This document shows positions 40,099 to 51,765 of a stretch of 64,000 nucleotides of DNA, piece after piece. Origin of the DNA: Janthinobacterium violaceinigrum (GTDB lineage Bacteria > Pseudomonadota > Gammaproteobacteria > Burkholderiales > Burkholderiaceae_D); the NCBI RefSeq assembly GCF_009208555.1, contig NZ_WFLI01000011.1, positions 1 to 64,000 of the forward strand, in the 5' to 3' direction. A model generated the notes under the pieces. That model ran no database searches, was not told the DNA's origin, and worked only from the letters and a program-made list of their open reading frames with translations. The first letter of the stretch is position 1; each line of letters begins with the position of its first letter. Both the position numbers and the translations under genes were made by a program.

Positions 40099-41781
40099 AT
40101 GCTCGATTCGATCGCGTCGGTATTGCACCAGGTTCCGGAATTGGCCTTGTTCCTGGCGCTGGCCCTCGGTTACGCGGTCGGGCAGATACGCTTCGGTCCC
40201 ATCCAGCTGGGCGGGGTGTGCGGCACCCTGATCGCCGCGCTGCTGATCGGCCAGGTGGGCATCACCCTGGACGCCAGCGTCAAGAATGTCTTCTTCATGC
40301 TGTTCATCTTTGCTCTCGGCTATGCGGGCGGTCCCCAGTTCTTTGCCAACCTGAATGCCAAGGGCTTGCGCCTGGGGCTGCTGTGCCTGATCGAAGTGGT
40401 GGTGGTGCTGGCGCTGGTGCTGCTGGCCACGCGCTTCCTGGGCCTGGACCAGGGCACGGCGGCCGGCATGATGGCTGGCGCAGCGACGGAATCGGCCGTC
40501 GTCGGCACGGCCACGGACGCCATTTCCAAGCTGGCGCTGCCGGCGGCGCGCATCGCCGAGCTGCAGGCCAACGTGGTCACCGCCTATTCCATCACGTACA
40601 TCTTCGGCCTGATTGCCATCGTCATCGTCACCAGCCAGATCTTTCCGCTGCTGCTGCGTGTCAACCTGCGCGAGGAAGCGGACAAGCTGTGGGAAAAGAT
40701 GGGCGGCGCGCAGACCGATGGCGACGGGGTGCAGGCGACGCCGGAAATGGTGGGCCGCGCCTACCGCATCAGCCGGGGCGCGGGACGCCGCCTCGATGCC
40801 TTGCAGCATATCTTCGCGGGCCGCGCCAGCATCACGCGCGTGCGCCGCCATGGCAAGGTGCTGGCCCTGGAACCGGCACTGCGCCTGCGCAACAATGACG
40901 AGGTGCTGGTGATCGGCCACCGTCCCGCGCTGGTGGCGGCCGAAGCCATCCTGGGCGAAGAATTTGCCGACACGACGGGCTTGAACATGGCCGTTTCCGC
41001 CGTGGAAGTGGTGCTGCAGCAGGCGGCCCTCGTGGGCCAGCCCTTGCGCCAGCTGGCCTTGCCGGCCGGCGTGCATGTGGCGGCCGTCATCCGCGGCGAG
41101 CACAGCATGCCGCCGCTGCCCGATCTTTCCCTGCAGCGCGACGACGTGCTGCGCCTGTACGGCACGACGGAAGGGCGCGAGCTGAACACGGCGCTGGCCG
41201 CCATCGGCAAGCGCGTGCCCACGGGCGAGCGCAGCAATATCGTGTATGCCAGCATCGGCATCGTGCTGGGCGTGTATATCGGCGGCTTTACCGCCAAGCT
41301 GGGCGGCATTCCCTTTTCGCTGGGTACGGGCGGCGGCGCCTTGCTGACGGGCCTCGTGTTCGGCTGGTACCAGGCGCGAAAACCGGGCATGCCGGGCATT
41401 CCCCCCAGCGCGCTGGACATGATGAAAGATATCGGCCTGGCCACCTTCATCGCCTGCGTGGGCCTGGCATCGGGGCCGCAGGCAATCGACCTGATCCGCC
41501 AGTACGGCCTGTCGCTCCCCTTGATGGGCATCTTGATCGCCGTCATCCCCGCCTCGCTGTCGCTGCTGGTCGGCCACTTTTTCCTCAAGCTGGAAGCGCC
41601 CGTGCTGCTGGGCGCCATTGCTGGTCAGCAATGCAGCACGCCGGCCCTGTCGGCCGTGCAGAACGCGGCCGGCAATTCCACGCCCTTGCTGGGCTACACG
41701 ATTACGTATGCCATCTCGAACGTGGTGCTGCCTTTGCTGGGGCCCCTCATCGTGGCCCTGGCCGGTTCGGTGCACGCGTAA
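40099..41781 (+). CDS. aspT: AspT-type aspartate:alanine exchanger, copy 1
   Basis: The 560-residue protein is of the AAEx/AspT family: an N-terminal membrane block (about 1-185), a cytoplasmic section with two TrkA-C-like domains (about 205-375), and a C-terminal membrane block. Conserved parts include GYAGGPQFF, GTGGGALLTGLVFGW and NAAGNSTPLLGYTITYA. AspT swaps aspartate for alanine, which with AspD creates a proton motive force. ATG 40099 has AAGG 8 bases upstream. It is followed by a second aspT and aspD. Confidence 0.93.
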   Translation: MLDSIASVLHQVPELALFLALALGYAVGQIRFGPIQLGGVCGTLIAALLIGQVGITLDASVKNVFFMLFIFALGYAGGPQFFANLNAKGLRLGLLCLIEVVVVLALVLLATRFLGLDQGTAAGMMAGAATESAVVGTATDAISKLALPAARIAELQANVVTAYSITYIFGLIAIVIVTSQIFPLLLRVNLREEADKLWEKMGGAQTDGDGVQATPEMVGRAYRISRGAGRRLDALQHIFAGRASITRVRRHGKVLALEPALRLRNNDEVLVIGHRPALVAAEAILGEEFADTTGLNMAVSAVEVVLQQAALVGQPLRQLALPAGVHVAAVIRGEHSMPPLPDLSLQRDDVLRLYGTTEGRELNTALAAIGKRVPTGERSNIVYASIGIVLGVYIGGFTAKLGGIPFSLGTGGGALLTGLVFGWYQARKPGMPGIPPSALDMMKDIGLATFIACVGLASGPQAIDLIRQYGLSLPLMGILIAVIPASLSLLVGHFFLKLEAPVLLGAIAGQQCSTPALSAVQNAAGNSTPLLGYTITYAISNVVLPLLGPLIVALAGSVHA

Positions 41782-41836
41782 GCCGTCCGCCACGGCGGAC
41801 GTAACAAGAATTCCTTCAACATGAAAGGCGGTCAGC

Positions 41837-43525
41837 ATGGAATGGTTGCACGAGTTATTCAAGAAGTCGCCTGAAATTGCCTTGTTTCTCTCCCTGGCAG
41901 CGGGTTACTACATCGGCAAGATCAAGTTCGGCTCGTTTCAGCTGGGCGGGGTCGCCGGTTCACTCCTGGTGGCGGTGCTCGTCAGCCAGGTGGGCGTCGC
42001 CATCGATCCCGGCGTCAAATCGGTGCTGTTTGCGCTGTTCATCTATGCGGTCGGCTATGAAAGCGGACCGCAGTTCTTCAATTCCCTGGGCCGCCAGTCC
42101 GTGCGCGAAATCATCCTGGCCGTCGTGCTGGCCGTGACGGCGTTGCTGACGGTGGTCATCATGGCCAAGATCTTCGGCCTGGACAAGGGCCTGGCGGCAG
42201 GCGTGGCGGCGGGCGGCTTGACGCAGTCGGCCATCATCGGCACGGCCGGCGACGCCATCACCAAGCTGGGCCTGGCGGCCGACGAGGTGGCGCGCCTGCA
42301 GGGCAACGTGGCCGTCGGCTATGCCGTGACGTATGTGTTCGGTTCGTTTGGCGCCATCATCGTCTGCGTCAACATCTTGCCCAAGCTCATGGGGCGCACT
42401 ATCCGCGAAGATGCGATCAAGGCGGAAACGGCGCTGCAGGCGGGCGTGCAGGTGCTGGGACCGGGCCAGACGCCGGCCGCGCCCGACCTGATCGGCCGTA
42501 TCTACGACGTGGGCCCGGGCGCCGGCCGCTCCGTGGCGGACATCGAGAGCGCCCATCCGAACACGGCCATCACCATCGAGCGCGTCAAACGCAATGGCCA
42601 GATCATCGACGTCAGCCCCGACCTGGTGCTGGCGGCCGACGACATCGTGCTGCTGGTGGGCCGGCGCGAAGCGATGCTCAGCGTGTCTTCCCAGCTGGGC
42701 AAGGAATTGCATGCCGTGGAAGGCATGGAACTGGTCATGCAGCGCCGCGACATGGTGCTGACCAACAAGATTTACCACAACAAGACGGTGGGCGAAATCC
42801 GCAGCGCCACGGCGCCGGGCGTGCGTCACGGCATCTTTGTCGTGCAGCTGAGCCGCATGGGCAAGATCCTGCCCATGCAATCGGAAACCGTGGTGCAGAC
42901 GGGCGACGTGGTGACCATCTATGGCGCCGAGCAGGACGTCAAGCGCGTGGCGGCCGAAGTGGGCTATATGATCGTGCCGAGCGCCAAGACGGACTTCGTC
43001 TACATGGGCGCCGGCCTCGTCGTCGGCCTGCTCGTGGGCTTGCTGGTGGCGCGCATCGGCTCGATTCCGCTGACCCTGGGCAGCGGCGGCGGCGTGCTGC
43101 TGTCGGGCCTGGTCTTCGGCTGGTTCCGCGCCAAGCGCCAGACGTTCGGCTACATGCCCAGCGGTGCCGTGCAAATCCTCAAAGACCTGGGCCTGGCCGG
43201 CTTTGTCGCCGTCGTCGGCCTGACGTCGGGCCTGCAAGCGGTGGAAACCGTGCGCGAACACGGCCTGACCCTGTTTGGCGTGGGCGTCGTCGTGACCATC
43301 CTGCCCATGATCCTGACCATGCTGATCGGCCGCTACATCTTGCGCTATGACAACGTTGCCGTGTTTGCCGGCGCCTTGTCCGGTTCGCGCAGCGCCAATC
43401 CCGCGTTTGGCGAAGTGCTGAATGCGGCGCAAAACTCGATTCCCACCGTGCCATTTGCCATCACGTATGCGCTGGCCAACGTTTTCCTGACCTTGCTGGG
43501 CCCCCTGGTGGTGGCCTTCGTCTGA
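41837..43525 (+). CDS. aspT: AspT-type aspartate:alanine exchanger, copy 2
   Basis: The 562-residue protein has the same two-block AspT layout as the preceding gene (GYESGPQFFNSLG, LTLGSGGGVLLSGLVFGW, NAAQNSIPTVPFAITYA) but only moderate identity to it, so the duplication is old. Two AspT subunits might form separate homodimers with different affinity, or a mixed dimer. GGCGGTCAGC precedes the ATG; the start is fixed by the family-typical first helix. Confidence 0.92.
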   Translation: MEWLHELFKKSPEIALFLSLAAGYYIGKIKFGSFQLGGVAGSLLVAVLVSQVGVAIDPGVKSVLFALFIYAVGYESGPQFFNSLGRQSVREIILAVVLAVTALLTVVIMAKIFGLDKGLAAGVAAGGLTQSAIIGTAGDAITKLGLAADEVARLQGNVAVGYAVTYVFGSFGAIIVCVNILPKLMGRTIREDAIKAETALQAGVQVLGPGQTPAAPDLIGRIYDVGPGAGRSVADIESAHPNTAITIERVKRNGQIIDVSPDLVLAADDIVLLVGRREAMLSVSSQLGKELHAVEGMELVMQRRDMVLTNKIYHNKTVGEIRSATAPGVRHGIFVVQLSRMGKILPMQSETVVQTGDVVTIYGAEQDVKRVAAEVGYMIVPSAKTDFVYMGAGLVVGLLVGLLVARIGSIPLTLGSGGGVLLSGLVFGWFRAKRQTFGYMPSGAVQILKDLGLAGFVAVVGLTSGLQAVETVREHGLTLFGVGVVVTILPMILTMLIGRYILRYDNVAVFAGALSGSRSANPAFGEVLNAAQNSIPTVPFAITYALANVFLTLLGPLVVAFV

Positions 43526-43589
43526 GTCGGGCGTATCTGCAGGACCCGAGCCGCCTGTGCGGGGCTTTCCCCAAATTGTTAGTTGATAA

Positions 43590-45215
<1,626 letters not shown>

Positions 45216-45245
45216 ACGGCAAGCGGACGTGCATTGACTGACGCC

Positions 45246-45276
45246 AACGGGCGCCCCGCAAGAGGCGCCCGTTTTG
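45246..45276 (+). terminator. Rho-independent terminator of the aspT-aspT-aspD operon
   Basis: AACGGGCGCC pairs perfectly with GGCGCCCGTT over an 8-base loop, followed by TTT. It lies 31 bases after the aspD stop. Confidence 0.8.
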
Positions 45277-45398
45277 ACGTGTCAGCGGCAGTAAGCAATA
45301 GTGCAGGCTGAAATAGACATCCTTGCATATAATTGCTATTGTGAAAGTATAAACATGGCAATCCCGTGCTTTCCCCTCATTCATTGACTGGACGCTAC

Positions 45399-46826
45399 AT
45401 GGGCAGATTGCAAGCACACATTTCATTATTACTGGCCACCGCCGTGGGCGCGGCCATGCCGGCCCTGGCGCAGCAGCCGGCCGGCGCGCCGCTGAGCTTT
45501 AACGAAGCGCTGCAGCAAGCGGCTGCAGCTTCAGGCGCCGTGCAGGGCGCCGCGCTCGACGTGCGCGCGAAGACACTCAAGGCCGAGGCACTGTCGAATA
45601 TCGACGGGCCGTCCGTGGACTTGACGGCGTTCCGCGGCCGCCTGTCGACGGATTTGAACATCGATACCAGCGGCCTGTCCGGCGTGGTGGGCGGCATCGA
45701 ATCCGTGCTGCCGCCCATTCCCGGCTTGCCCACGCCGCACATTCCCAATTCCCTGAACCGCGAAGTGGTGACGGACCTGACTTCGTTCGGCTTGCTGGGC
45801 ATGTGGCCCATCTACACGGGCGGACGCCTGGATGCCGTCAAGGGACTCGCTTCCAGCCTGACCCAGGCCGCGCAGGCCGAGCGCACGGAAGCGGAAGAGC
45901 AGCTGGCCACCCTGGTGGCGCAGCGCTATTTTCAATTGCTGCTGGCCAAGCGGGTGGTGGCCGTGCGGGCCGAAGTGACGGCCGGCGTGACGGAACACCA
46001 GCGCGACGCGGCCAAGCTGGAAAAGGGCGGCCTGATTTCGCGCGCGGAACGCCTGCGTGCCGACGTGGCCCTGGACGGCGCCCGCAGCGACGAGGCGCAG
46101 GCGCGCAGCGATGAGGAAATCGCGCAAGTGGCGCTCGACCGTTTGCTCGCCGTCAATACGCAAGTGCGCCCCAGCACACCCCTGTTCGTCAACAGCTTGC
46201 CGGTCGGTACCTTGCAATCGTTTATCAGCACGGGCATGCGAGAAAACGCGAACTGGAAGAAGATCGACAGCAAGCGCGTGCAGGCCGAACAGGCGTTGAA
46301 GCTGCACGGCAAGGAATATGCGCCCACTGTGTTTGCCATCGGTAATTACAACTTGAACCGCGGTAACGAAAAGCTCGTACGTTCGAACTGGGCCATCGGC
46401 CTCGTCGTGTCCGTGCCGCTCGTGCACCGCATCAATACGGGCAAGATGATCGCCGCCGCCAAGCTGGACCAGGAACGGGTGGAAGTGGTGGCCCGCCAGG
46501 CCGAGCGCGACATTCCCACCCTGATCGAAAAGAACTGGCGCGCGCTGGAAAACGCCCGCATCCAGTACCTGTCCACGGCCTCGTCGGTGGAGCTGGCGCG
46601 CGAAAATATCCGCCTGCAAACCGTGGCTTTCCAACAAGGGCAAGTGACGTCGCTGGAAGTGGTCGACGCGCGCCTGAACCTGGCCAAGGTGGAAACGCAG
46701 CGCGCGCAGACAGCCTATAACTATGTGATGGGGCTGGCGCAATTGCTGGAAGCGACGGGCGAGACGCAGCGCCTGGGCAGCCTGGCGGCAGCGGCCGACA
46801 TCCAATTACCTGTGGACACCAAATAA
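45399..46826 (+). CDS. TolC-family outer-membrane efflux channel
   Basis: From ATG 45399 the protein has 475 residues with a Sec signal (MGRLQAHISLLLATAVGAAM, cut after ALAQ). Two outer-membrane-efflux repeats follow (about 45-240 and 255-460), with the usual long helices. An insertion rich in Pro/Gly (about residues 85-125: GGIESVLPPIPGLPTPHIP) is not typical of TolC. It is the first gene of an export operon with an HlyD-like adaptor and two ABC-2 permeases. A TATAAT (45328-45333) about 66 bases upstream may be part of the promoter. Confidence 0.88.
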   Translation: MGRLQAHISLLLATAVGAAMPALAQQPAGAPLSFNEALQQAAAASGAVQGAALDVRAKTLKAEALSNIDGPSVDLTAFRGRLSTDLNIDTSGLSGVVGGIESVLPPIPGLPTPHIPNSLNREVVTDLTSFGLLGMWPIYTGGRLDAVKGLASSLTQAAQAERTEAEEQLATLVAQRYFQLLLAKRVVAVRAEVTAGVTEHQRDAAKLEKGGLISRAERLRADVALDGARSDEAQARSDEEIAQVALDRLLAVNTQVRPSTPLFVNSLPVGTLQSFISTGMRENANWKKIDSKRVQAEQALKLHGKEYAPTVFAIGNYNLNRGNEKLVRSNWAIGLVVSVPLVHRINTGKMIAAAKLDQERVEVVARQAERDIPTLIEKNWRALENARIQYLSTASSVELARENIRLQTVAFQQGQVTSLEVVDARLNLAKVETQRAQTAYNYVMGLAQLLEATGETQRLGSLAAAADIQLPVDTK

Positions 46827-47800
46827 TGAGCACCTCCAAAAAACCGTTGGCCATAGTCGGCGCCGTCATAGTCCTGGCCTTCGTGGGCTGGGGCCTGTAC
46901 CAGGCGTTTCAGCCGCAGCGCCTGCCCTTGCAGGGGCAGATGGATGCGCAGGAAGTCAATGTGTCGTCGAAAGTGCCGGGCAGGGTGGGCGAGCTGTATG
47001 TCAAGCTGGGCCAGACGGTGCCGAAGGGCCAGGTGCTGTTCCAGCTGACGAGTCCGGAAGTGGACGCAAAGATCGCGCAAGCGACGGCCGCCACGCAGGC
47101 GGCCGATGCCGTGGCGAAGAAGGCGGAAGCGGGGGCGCGGCCCGAGGAAATCATGGCCGCGAAAGCCAACTGGGAGCGGGCGCAGACGGGCGCCACCATC
47201 GCCCGCACTACCTTTACCCGCGTCAACAATATGTTCGAGCAAGGCGTGATTGCGCGCCAGAAACGTGACGAAGCGGAAGCGCAATGGCGCGCCGCCGACC
47301 AGCTGGCGCAAGCTGCCCGCGCGCAATATGACATGGCGCAAAAGGGTGCCCGTCCGGAAGACAAGACGGCCGCGGCCGCCCAGGCGCGCCAGGTGGGCGC
47401 CGTGCTGACGGAAGCGCAGATCGCGCTGGCGGAAACGAAGATCGCCGCGCCAGTGGCAGGCCAGGTCAGCAAGATCCAGATACAGCCCGGTGAACTGGCG
47501 CCGCAAGGTTTCCCCGTGATTACCCTGGTGAACCTCGACGACGCCTGGGCCGTGCTGCAGGTGCGCGAAGATGAAATGGCCGCGTTTGCCATGGGCAGCA
47601 CGCATACGGCCAATGTGCCGGCCCTGAAACAGCAGCTCAGTTTCAAGGTCAGCTCCGTGGCCGTGCTGCCCGACTTCGCCACGTGGCGCGCGGCCCGTCC
47701 GGGCGGCACGGACTTGCGCACGTTTGAAATCCGCTTGCGTCCCGCCATCAAGGTCGAGGGCTTGCGTCCGGGCATGTCGGTCGTGTTCCCGCCGCTCTGA
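46826..47800 (+). CDS. HlyD/EmrA-like periplasmic adaptor
   Basis: The 324-residue protein has one N-terminal membrane helix (8-28), a biotinyl-lipoyl segment (VSSKVPGRVGELYVKLGQTV), a coiled-coil hairpin (about 75-190) and a beta-barrel domain (PVAGQVSKIQIQPGELAPQG). It links an inner-membrane permease to the TolC-like channel. Its ATG shares one base with the previous TAA. It resembles YbhG/YhiI-type adaptors that act with ABC-2 permeases. Confidence 0.92.
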   Translation: MSTSKKPLAIVGAVIVLAFVGWGLYQAFQPQRLPLQGQMDAQEVNVSSKVPGRVGELYVKLGQTVPKGQVLFQLTSPEVDAKIAQATAATQAADAVAKKAEAGARPEEIMAAKANWERAQTGATIARTTFTRVNNMFEQGVIARQKRDEAEAQWRAADQLAQAARAQYDMAQKGARPEDKTAAAAQARQVGAVLTEAQIALAETKIAAPVAGQVSKIQIQPGELAPQGFPVITLVNLDDAWAVLQVREDEMAAFAMGSTHTANVPALKQQLSFKVSSVAVLPDFATWRAARPGGTDLRTFEIRLRPAIKVEGLRPGMSVVFPPL

Positions 47801-47806
47801 TCGCCG

Positions 47807-48988
47807 ATGAGCGAAGCGGATAAAGAGCCGGTTTCGGCGCTGGCACGCGAGTGGCGGCGGCTGCGCGGCGACTTCTGGGATTTCGGCATGCTCAGCTGGA
47901 TTCCGGTCGTGCTGTGCGGCATATTGTGGCTGGTGTTTTCCGCCGGTATCGCGCGCGACTTGCCCATCGTCGTCATCGATAACGATAACTCGACCCTGTC
48001 GCGCCAGTTGACGCGCTGGCTCGACGCTTCGCCCGGCATCGAGGTCGCGGCCAAGGTGGCCTCCAGCGACGCAGCGCTCCACCAATTGCGCGAGCGTAAG
48101 GCTTTCGGCTATCTGCTGATCCCGAACGATTTCGAACAGAAACTGCTGGGCGGGCGCCAAGCCACCGTGCAATGGCTGTATAACGCGCAGTTTTCCTCGC
48201 ATGCGGGCGCCTTGCTGCGCGACGTGCGCACGGTCAGTACGACCTTGTCGGCCGGCATCGAGATGAGGGCGCGCATGAAAAAAGGCATGTCGGGCGTGCA
48301 GGCGGCGGCCCAGTTCGAGCCTATCCGCACCACCTTGAACAGCCTGTACAACGACAACATCAGCTATGAAGCGTTTTTGACCTTGGCCCTGATGCCGGCC
48401 ATGCTGCAGATTTTCATCGTCGTCGCCGTCGTCACGTCCATCGGACGCGAGTTGCGCGACGGCACCGTACCGCAATGGCTGGCCTCGGCCCGTGGCAGCT
48501 GGCTGCGCGCCGTCGGCGCCAAGCTGCTGTTTCCCCTCGTCGCCTACTGCGCGCTGGCGCTGCTGTATCTGCTCTTCTTCAGCCTGGCGCGGGATTGGGC
48601 CGTGGCGGGCAGCTTGCCGGCGCTGCTGCTGAGCATGCTGCTGCTGGTGCTCGCGTATTGCGGCCTGGCCACCTTGCTGATCGCCGCCACCCTGTCCCTG
48701 CGTTTGGCCCTGTCGGGCGCCGCCTTCATCACGGCGCCGGCCTTCGCGTTTGCGGGCCAGGCCTTTCCCTTGATGGCCATGCCGGCGCCGGCCCGCGCCT
48801 GGGCGGAAGCCTTGCCGCTCACGCATTATCTGCAGCTGCAAACGAAATACTGGCTGGCCGGTGCGCCCTGGCGCTATGGCGTGCAGGAAATGCTGATACT
48901 GGTCGGCATCGCCATCGGCTGCGGCGCCGTGGGCGTACTGCTGCTGGCGCGCCGCGCGAATGCGCCTGCGGCCTGGGGGCGCACATGA
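47807..48988 (+). CDS. ABC-2 type permease, first
   Basis: The 393-residue protein has a membrane helix near 32-50, a large periplasmic part (about 55-195) with PIVVIDNDNSTLSRQLTRWL, and five C-terminal helices (from about 200). This is the YhiI/YbhS-like ABC-2 permease layout. Unlike YbhF-type systems, neither this operon nor its surroundings encode an ATPase, so it must use one from elsewhere or work without. The second permease overlaps it by ATGA. Confidence 0.9.
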   Translation: MSEADKEPVSALAREWRRLRGDFWDFGMLSWIPVVLCGILWLVFSAGIARDLPIVVIDNDNSTLSRQLTRWLDASPGIEVAAKVASSDAALHQLRERKAFGYLLIPNDFEQKLLGGRQATVQWLYNAQFSSHAGALLRDVRTVSTTLSAGIEMRARMKKGMSGVQAAAQFEPIRTTLNSLYNDNISYEAFLTLALMPAMLQIFIVVAVVTSIGRELRDGTVPQWLASARGSWLRAVGAKLLFPLVAYCALALLYLLFFSLARDWAVAGSLPALLLSMLLLVLAYCGLATLLIAATLSLRLALSGAAFITAPAFAFAGQAFPLMAMPAPARAWAEALPLTHYLQLQTKYWLAGAPWRYGVQEMLILVGIAIGCGAVGVLLLARRANAPAAWGRT

Positions 48989-50136
48989 TCTGGCCCGCCT
49001 TTGTCGCCACCTGGCGCGCCATGCTGACGGACAAGGGAGCGCTGACCTTGCTGTTTATCGGCGGCATCATTTATTCGTTTTTTTATCCGCTGCCGTACTC
49101 GACGGAAATCGTCCAGCGCGTGCCCGTGGCCGTCGTCGACCAGGACCGCAGCGCCATGTCGCGCCAGCTGACGCGCTTTGCCATGGCCCATCCGTCGCTG
49201 CACGTGGTCGCCGTCACGCCGGACTTGCCCGTCGCACAGGATTTATTGTGGCGCGACCAGGTCATGGGCGTATTGATCATTCCCGACGGCTTGCAGACGG
49301 ACGTGCTGGCCGGCCGCGCCGCCCATGCGCAGGTGGCGGGCAATGGCTTGTACCTGATGCTGAACAAGGTGGCCTTGAACGGGCTGGCCGAAGTGGTGGG
49401 CACGGTGTCGGCGGGCATTGAGCTCAAGCGTTTGGGCGCGGGCACGCCTTCGGCCGTGCAGGCCAACCAGCAGCGCTCGCCCATCGCCTTCGACGCCGTG
49501 CCCCTGTTTAACGTCAAGGAAGGCTATGGCGCCTATGTCGTGCCGGGCGTGGCCACCCTGATCGTGCAGCAGACCTTGCTGATCGGCATGACCATGCTGT
49601 TCGGCACCTGGTACCAGCGCAAGGCATTCCCCGTGGCGGGCAAGCGCACGGCGGGCGGCTATGCGGGCATGCTGCTGGCGTTTGCCTGCGTGGCCTTCCT
49701 CAACTGCTGCTATTTCTTCGGTTTCGTCTTCTGGTTCCAGGATTACCCCCGTGGCGGCAACTTTGGCGGCATGCTCTTGCTGCTGGTGCTGTTCTCGCTG
49801 GCGGAAGCGGCGTTCGGCATGTTGCTGGGCATGCTGTTCCGCACGCGCGAGCGGGGCACGCAACTGATGATCGCCACGTCGATGCCCGTGCTGTTCCTGG
49901 CGGGCCTGACCTGGCCCGTGTCGTCCATGCCCGTCGTGCTGCAATGGCTGCGCTGGCTGCTGCCATCGACGGCCGGCATCCAGGGCTTTGTCGCGCTCAA
50001 TCAGATGGGTGCCTCGCTGTATGAAATCCGCCATGAAGTGGCGGGGCTGCTGGCCTTGCTGCTTGCCTGCGTGGCGCTGGGCTGGTGGCGCTGGCGCACG
50101 ATGGAAGAAGTTGCTGTTGATTTGAACAAGGCGTAA
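48985..50136 (+). CDS. ABC-2 type permease, second
   Basis: The 383-residue protein from ATG 48985 has the same layout as the first permease: first helix at about 20-37, a periplasmic domain with PVAVVDQDRSAMSRQLTRFA, then five helices with GGYAGMLLAFACVAFLNCCY and FLAGLTWPVSSMP. The two probably form a heterodimer. It ends the export operon; the AAA+ ATPase gene follows after 48 bases but belongs to a different gene set. Confidence 0.9.
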   Translation: MIWPAFVATWRAMLTDKGALTLLFIGGIIYSFFYPLPYSTEIVQRVPVAVVDQDRSAMSRQLTRFAMAHPSLHVVAVTPDLPVAQDLLWRDQVMGVLIIPDGLQTDVLAGRAAHAQVAGNGLYLMLNKVALNGLAEVVGTVSAGIELKRLGAGTPSAVQANQQRSPIAFDAVPLFNVKEGYGAYVVPGVATLIVQQTLLIGMTMLFGTWYQRKAFPVAGKRTAGGYAGMLLAFACVAFLNCCYFFGFVFWFQDYPRGGNFGGMLLLLVLFSLAEAAFGMLLGMLFRTRERGTQLMIATSMPVLFLAGLTWPVSSMPVVLQWLRWLLPSTAGIQGFVALNQMGASLYEIRHEVAGLLALLLACVALGWWRWRTMEEVAVDLNKA

Positions 50137-50184
50137 CTGGGCCGATATGCAATAATTTCACTTCCGCCACGTTGCCTGTCCATC

Positions 50185-51765
50185 ATGTCAGCCTTTAATC
50201 TGTTCCAGCGCCTGTCCCAAGCTCCCACCAAGCCCAAGGCGGCGCCTGCCGCGCGGCAGTTCGACGTGGCGGACCTGTACCAGGGGCCTATCGCGCTGGG
50301 AACAGAAGGCGAGGCACAAGCGCGGCCTTTCGATGAAAAGCTGCGCCAGGCATATTTCTGGATCGTCAACCACGCCATCATCAGTCCCCATTACGACATC
50401 GAGTACAACGATGGCCCGTCGCAGACGTATGCCGTGGGCGACAGCCGCCGCACCCTGAACCTGCCGTCGGCGCAAAGCTATTCCAGTTTTATTTTGCTGC
50501 CCCTGCTGACGTTTGCCACGCGGCGCAAATGCCTGTTCGTGGGCGGACCGGGGCGGGGCAAGACGGCCAGCGCCTTGCTGATGGGCGTGCTGGCCGGTTC
50601 CACCGTCAAGGAAGTCAAGCGCGCCATGCAGCATGGCCATCCGCAGATGACGGTGGCCGACTTGCTGGGCAATCCGCTGCCGGCCGACCTCGTGAACGCG
50701 CAAAGCATGGACGATATCCGCATCGCCTGGCGCGCCTGGCTGGGCATGCGCGTGAAAATCGTCGATGAATACAACCGCATCCCCACGCGAACGCAAAGCG
50801 CGCTGCTCACCGTGATGGGCGACAATTACGCGGAAGTGCTGAACCACATCTACGAATGCCCGGAAGCGGCCTGGTATCTGACGGCCAACGACGACCAGGG
50901 CGGCGGAACCTACCAGGTGATCGAAGCGCTGCGCGACCGGGTCGACGTGACGGTGCAGGCGCTGGCCTTCAACCCCCGCTTCCTGAACGAACTGCTGCTG
51001 CGCGTGGAAGAAAACGTGCGGCCCGAAGAGCTGGTGCCGCCCGATATCATCTTCACGGAAGCAGAAGTGGATCAGATTGGCAACGATATCCGCCAGGTTG
51101 TGGTGCCCGAGGCCGTGCGCCGTCGCCTGGAGTTTTTCGCCAGCCAGTTCGAGCTGTTCGAGACGGCGGGCGGCCAGTTCGAATACATGACCAAGGATAC
51201 GGCCCGCCTGTCGGGCGCCGACCGTGGCGCCGCGCAGGCGGCCGACAATGGGCGCGACCGCCTGAAGGACCTGGGCTGCCAGACCTTGAATGGCATTTCC
51301 GTGCGCACCCTGATGGCACTGCTGATCTACGCCAAGGCCATGAGCTACTTCCGCGGCAATGGCGAGGTGGAACTGGAAGACTTGCGCCAGGTACTGCCGT
51401 TCGTCCTGCATAACAAGCTGCAGCCGGACCCGGACGCGCCATTTTTCGCGCTGCCGGAAAACGCGGCCTACCGCAGCGACAGGCTGGGCTGGCTGCGCCG
51501 CCTGTTTGACCTGTCGAACGATGAATTCAACCGCCTGGACCTGGACCGCGACGATCCCGTCGGCGTGCTGTCGGCCGAATTCGACCTGGGCCTTGACGGC
51601 GTCAGCGAACGCGAAACCCTGGCGCGCCTGAACCGCATCGAAAAGCTGATCGGCGAGCGTACCAAAGGAAGAAAACTGTACGGTCCCCTGTATGACGATC
51701 TGCTGAAGCTCAAATATCTGCACCAGCGCTATACGAATTACCGCAGCTGGCTGCGTTCGCAATGA
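50185..51765 (+). CDS. MoxR-type AAA+ ATPase
   Basis: The 526-residue protein has a Walker A (VGGPGRGKTAS, K126), a Walker B (KIVDEYNRIP, D194-E195) and a sensor-1 region (YLTANDDQGG), with the insert and lid (about 330-400) of MoxR-like ATPases. The N-terminal 85 residues and the last 140 are extra and not recognised. MoxR ATPases work with VWA proteins as chaperone-like machines, and a VWA protein is encoded three genes downstream in the same operon. The 48-base gap before it holds no clear promoter. The stop overlaps the next gene as ATGA. Confidence 0.88.
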   Translation: MSAFNLFQRLSQAPTKPKAAPAARQFDVADLYQGPIALGTEGEAQARPFDEKLRQAYFWIVNHAIISPHYDIEYNDGPSQTYAVGDSRRTLNLPSAQSYSSFILLPLLTFATRRKCLFVGGPGRGKTASALLMGVLAGSTVKEVKRAMQHGHPQMTVADLLGNPLPADLVNAQSMDDIRIAWRAWLGMRVKIVDEYNRIPTRTQSALLTVMGDNYAEVLNHIYECPEAAWYLTANDDQGGGTYQVIEALRDRVDVTVQALAFNPRFLNELLLRVEENVRPEELVPPDIIFTEAEVDQIGNDIRQVVVPEAVRRRLEFFASQFELFETAGGQFEYMTKDTARLSGADRGAAQAADNGRDRLKDLGCQTLNGISVRTLMALLIYAKAMSYFRGNGEVELEDLRQVLPFVLHNKLQPDPDAPFFALPENAAYRSDRLGWLRRLFDLSNDEFNRLDLDRDDPVGVLSAEFDLGLDGVSERETLARLNRIEKLIGERTKGRKLYGPLYDDLLKLKYLHQRYTNYRSWLRSQ

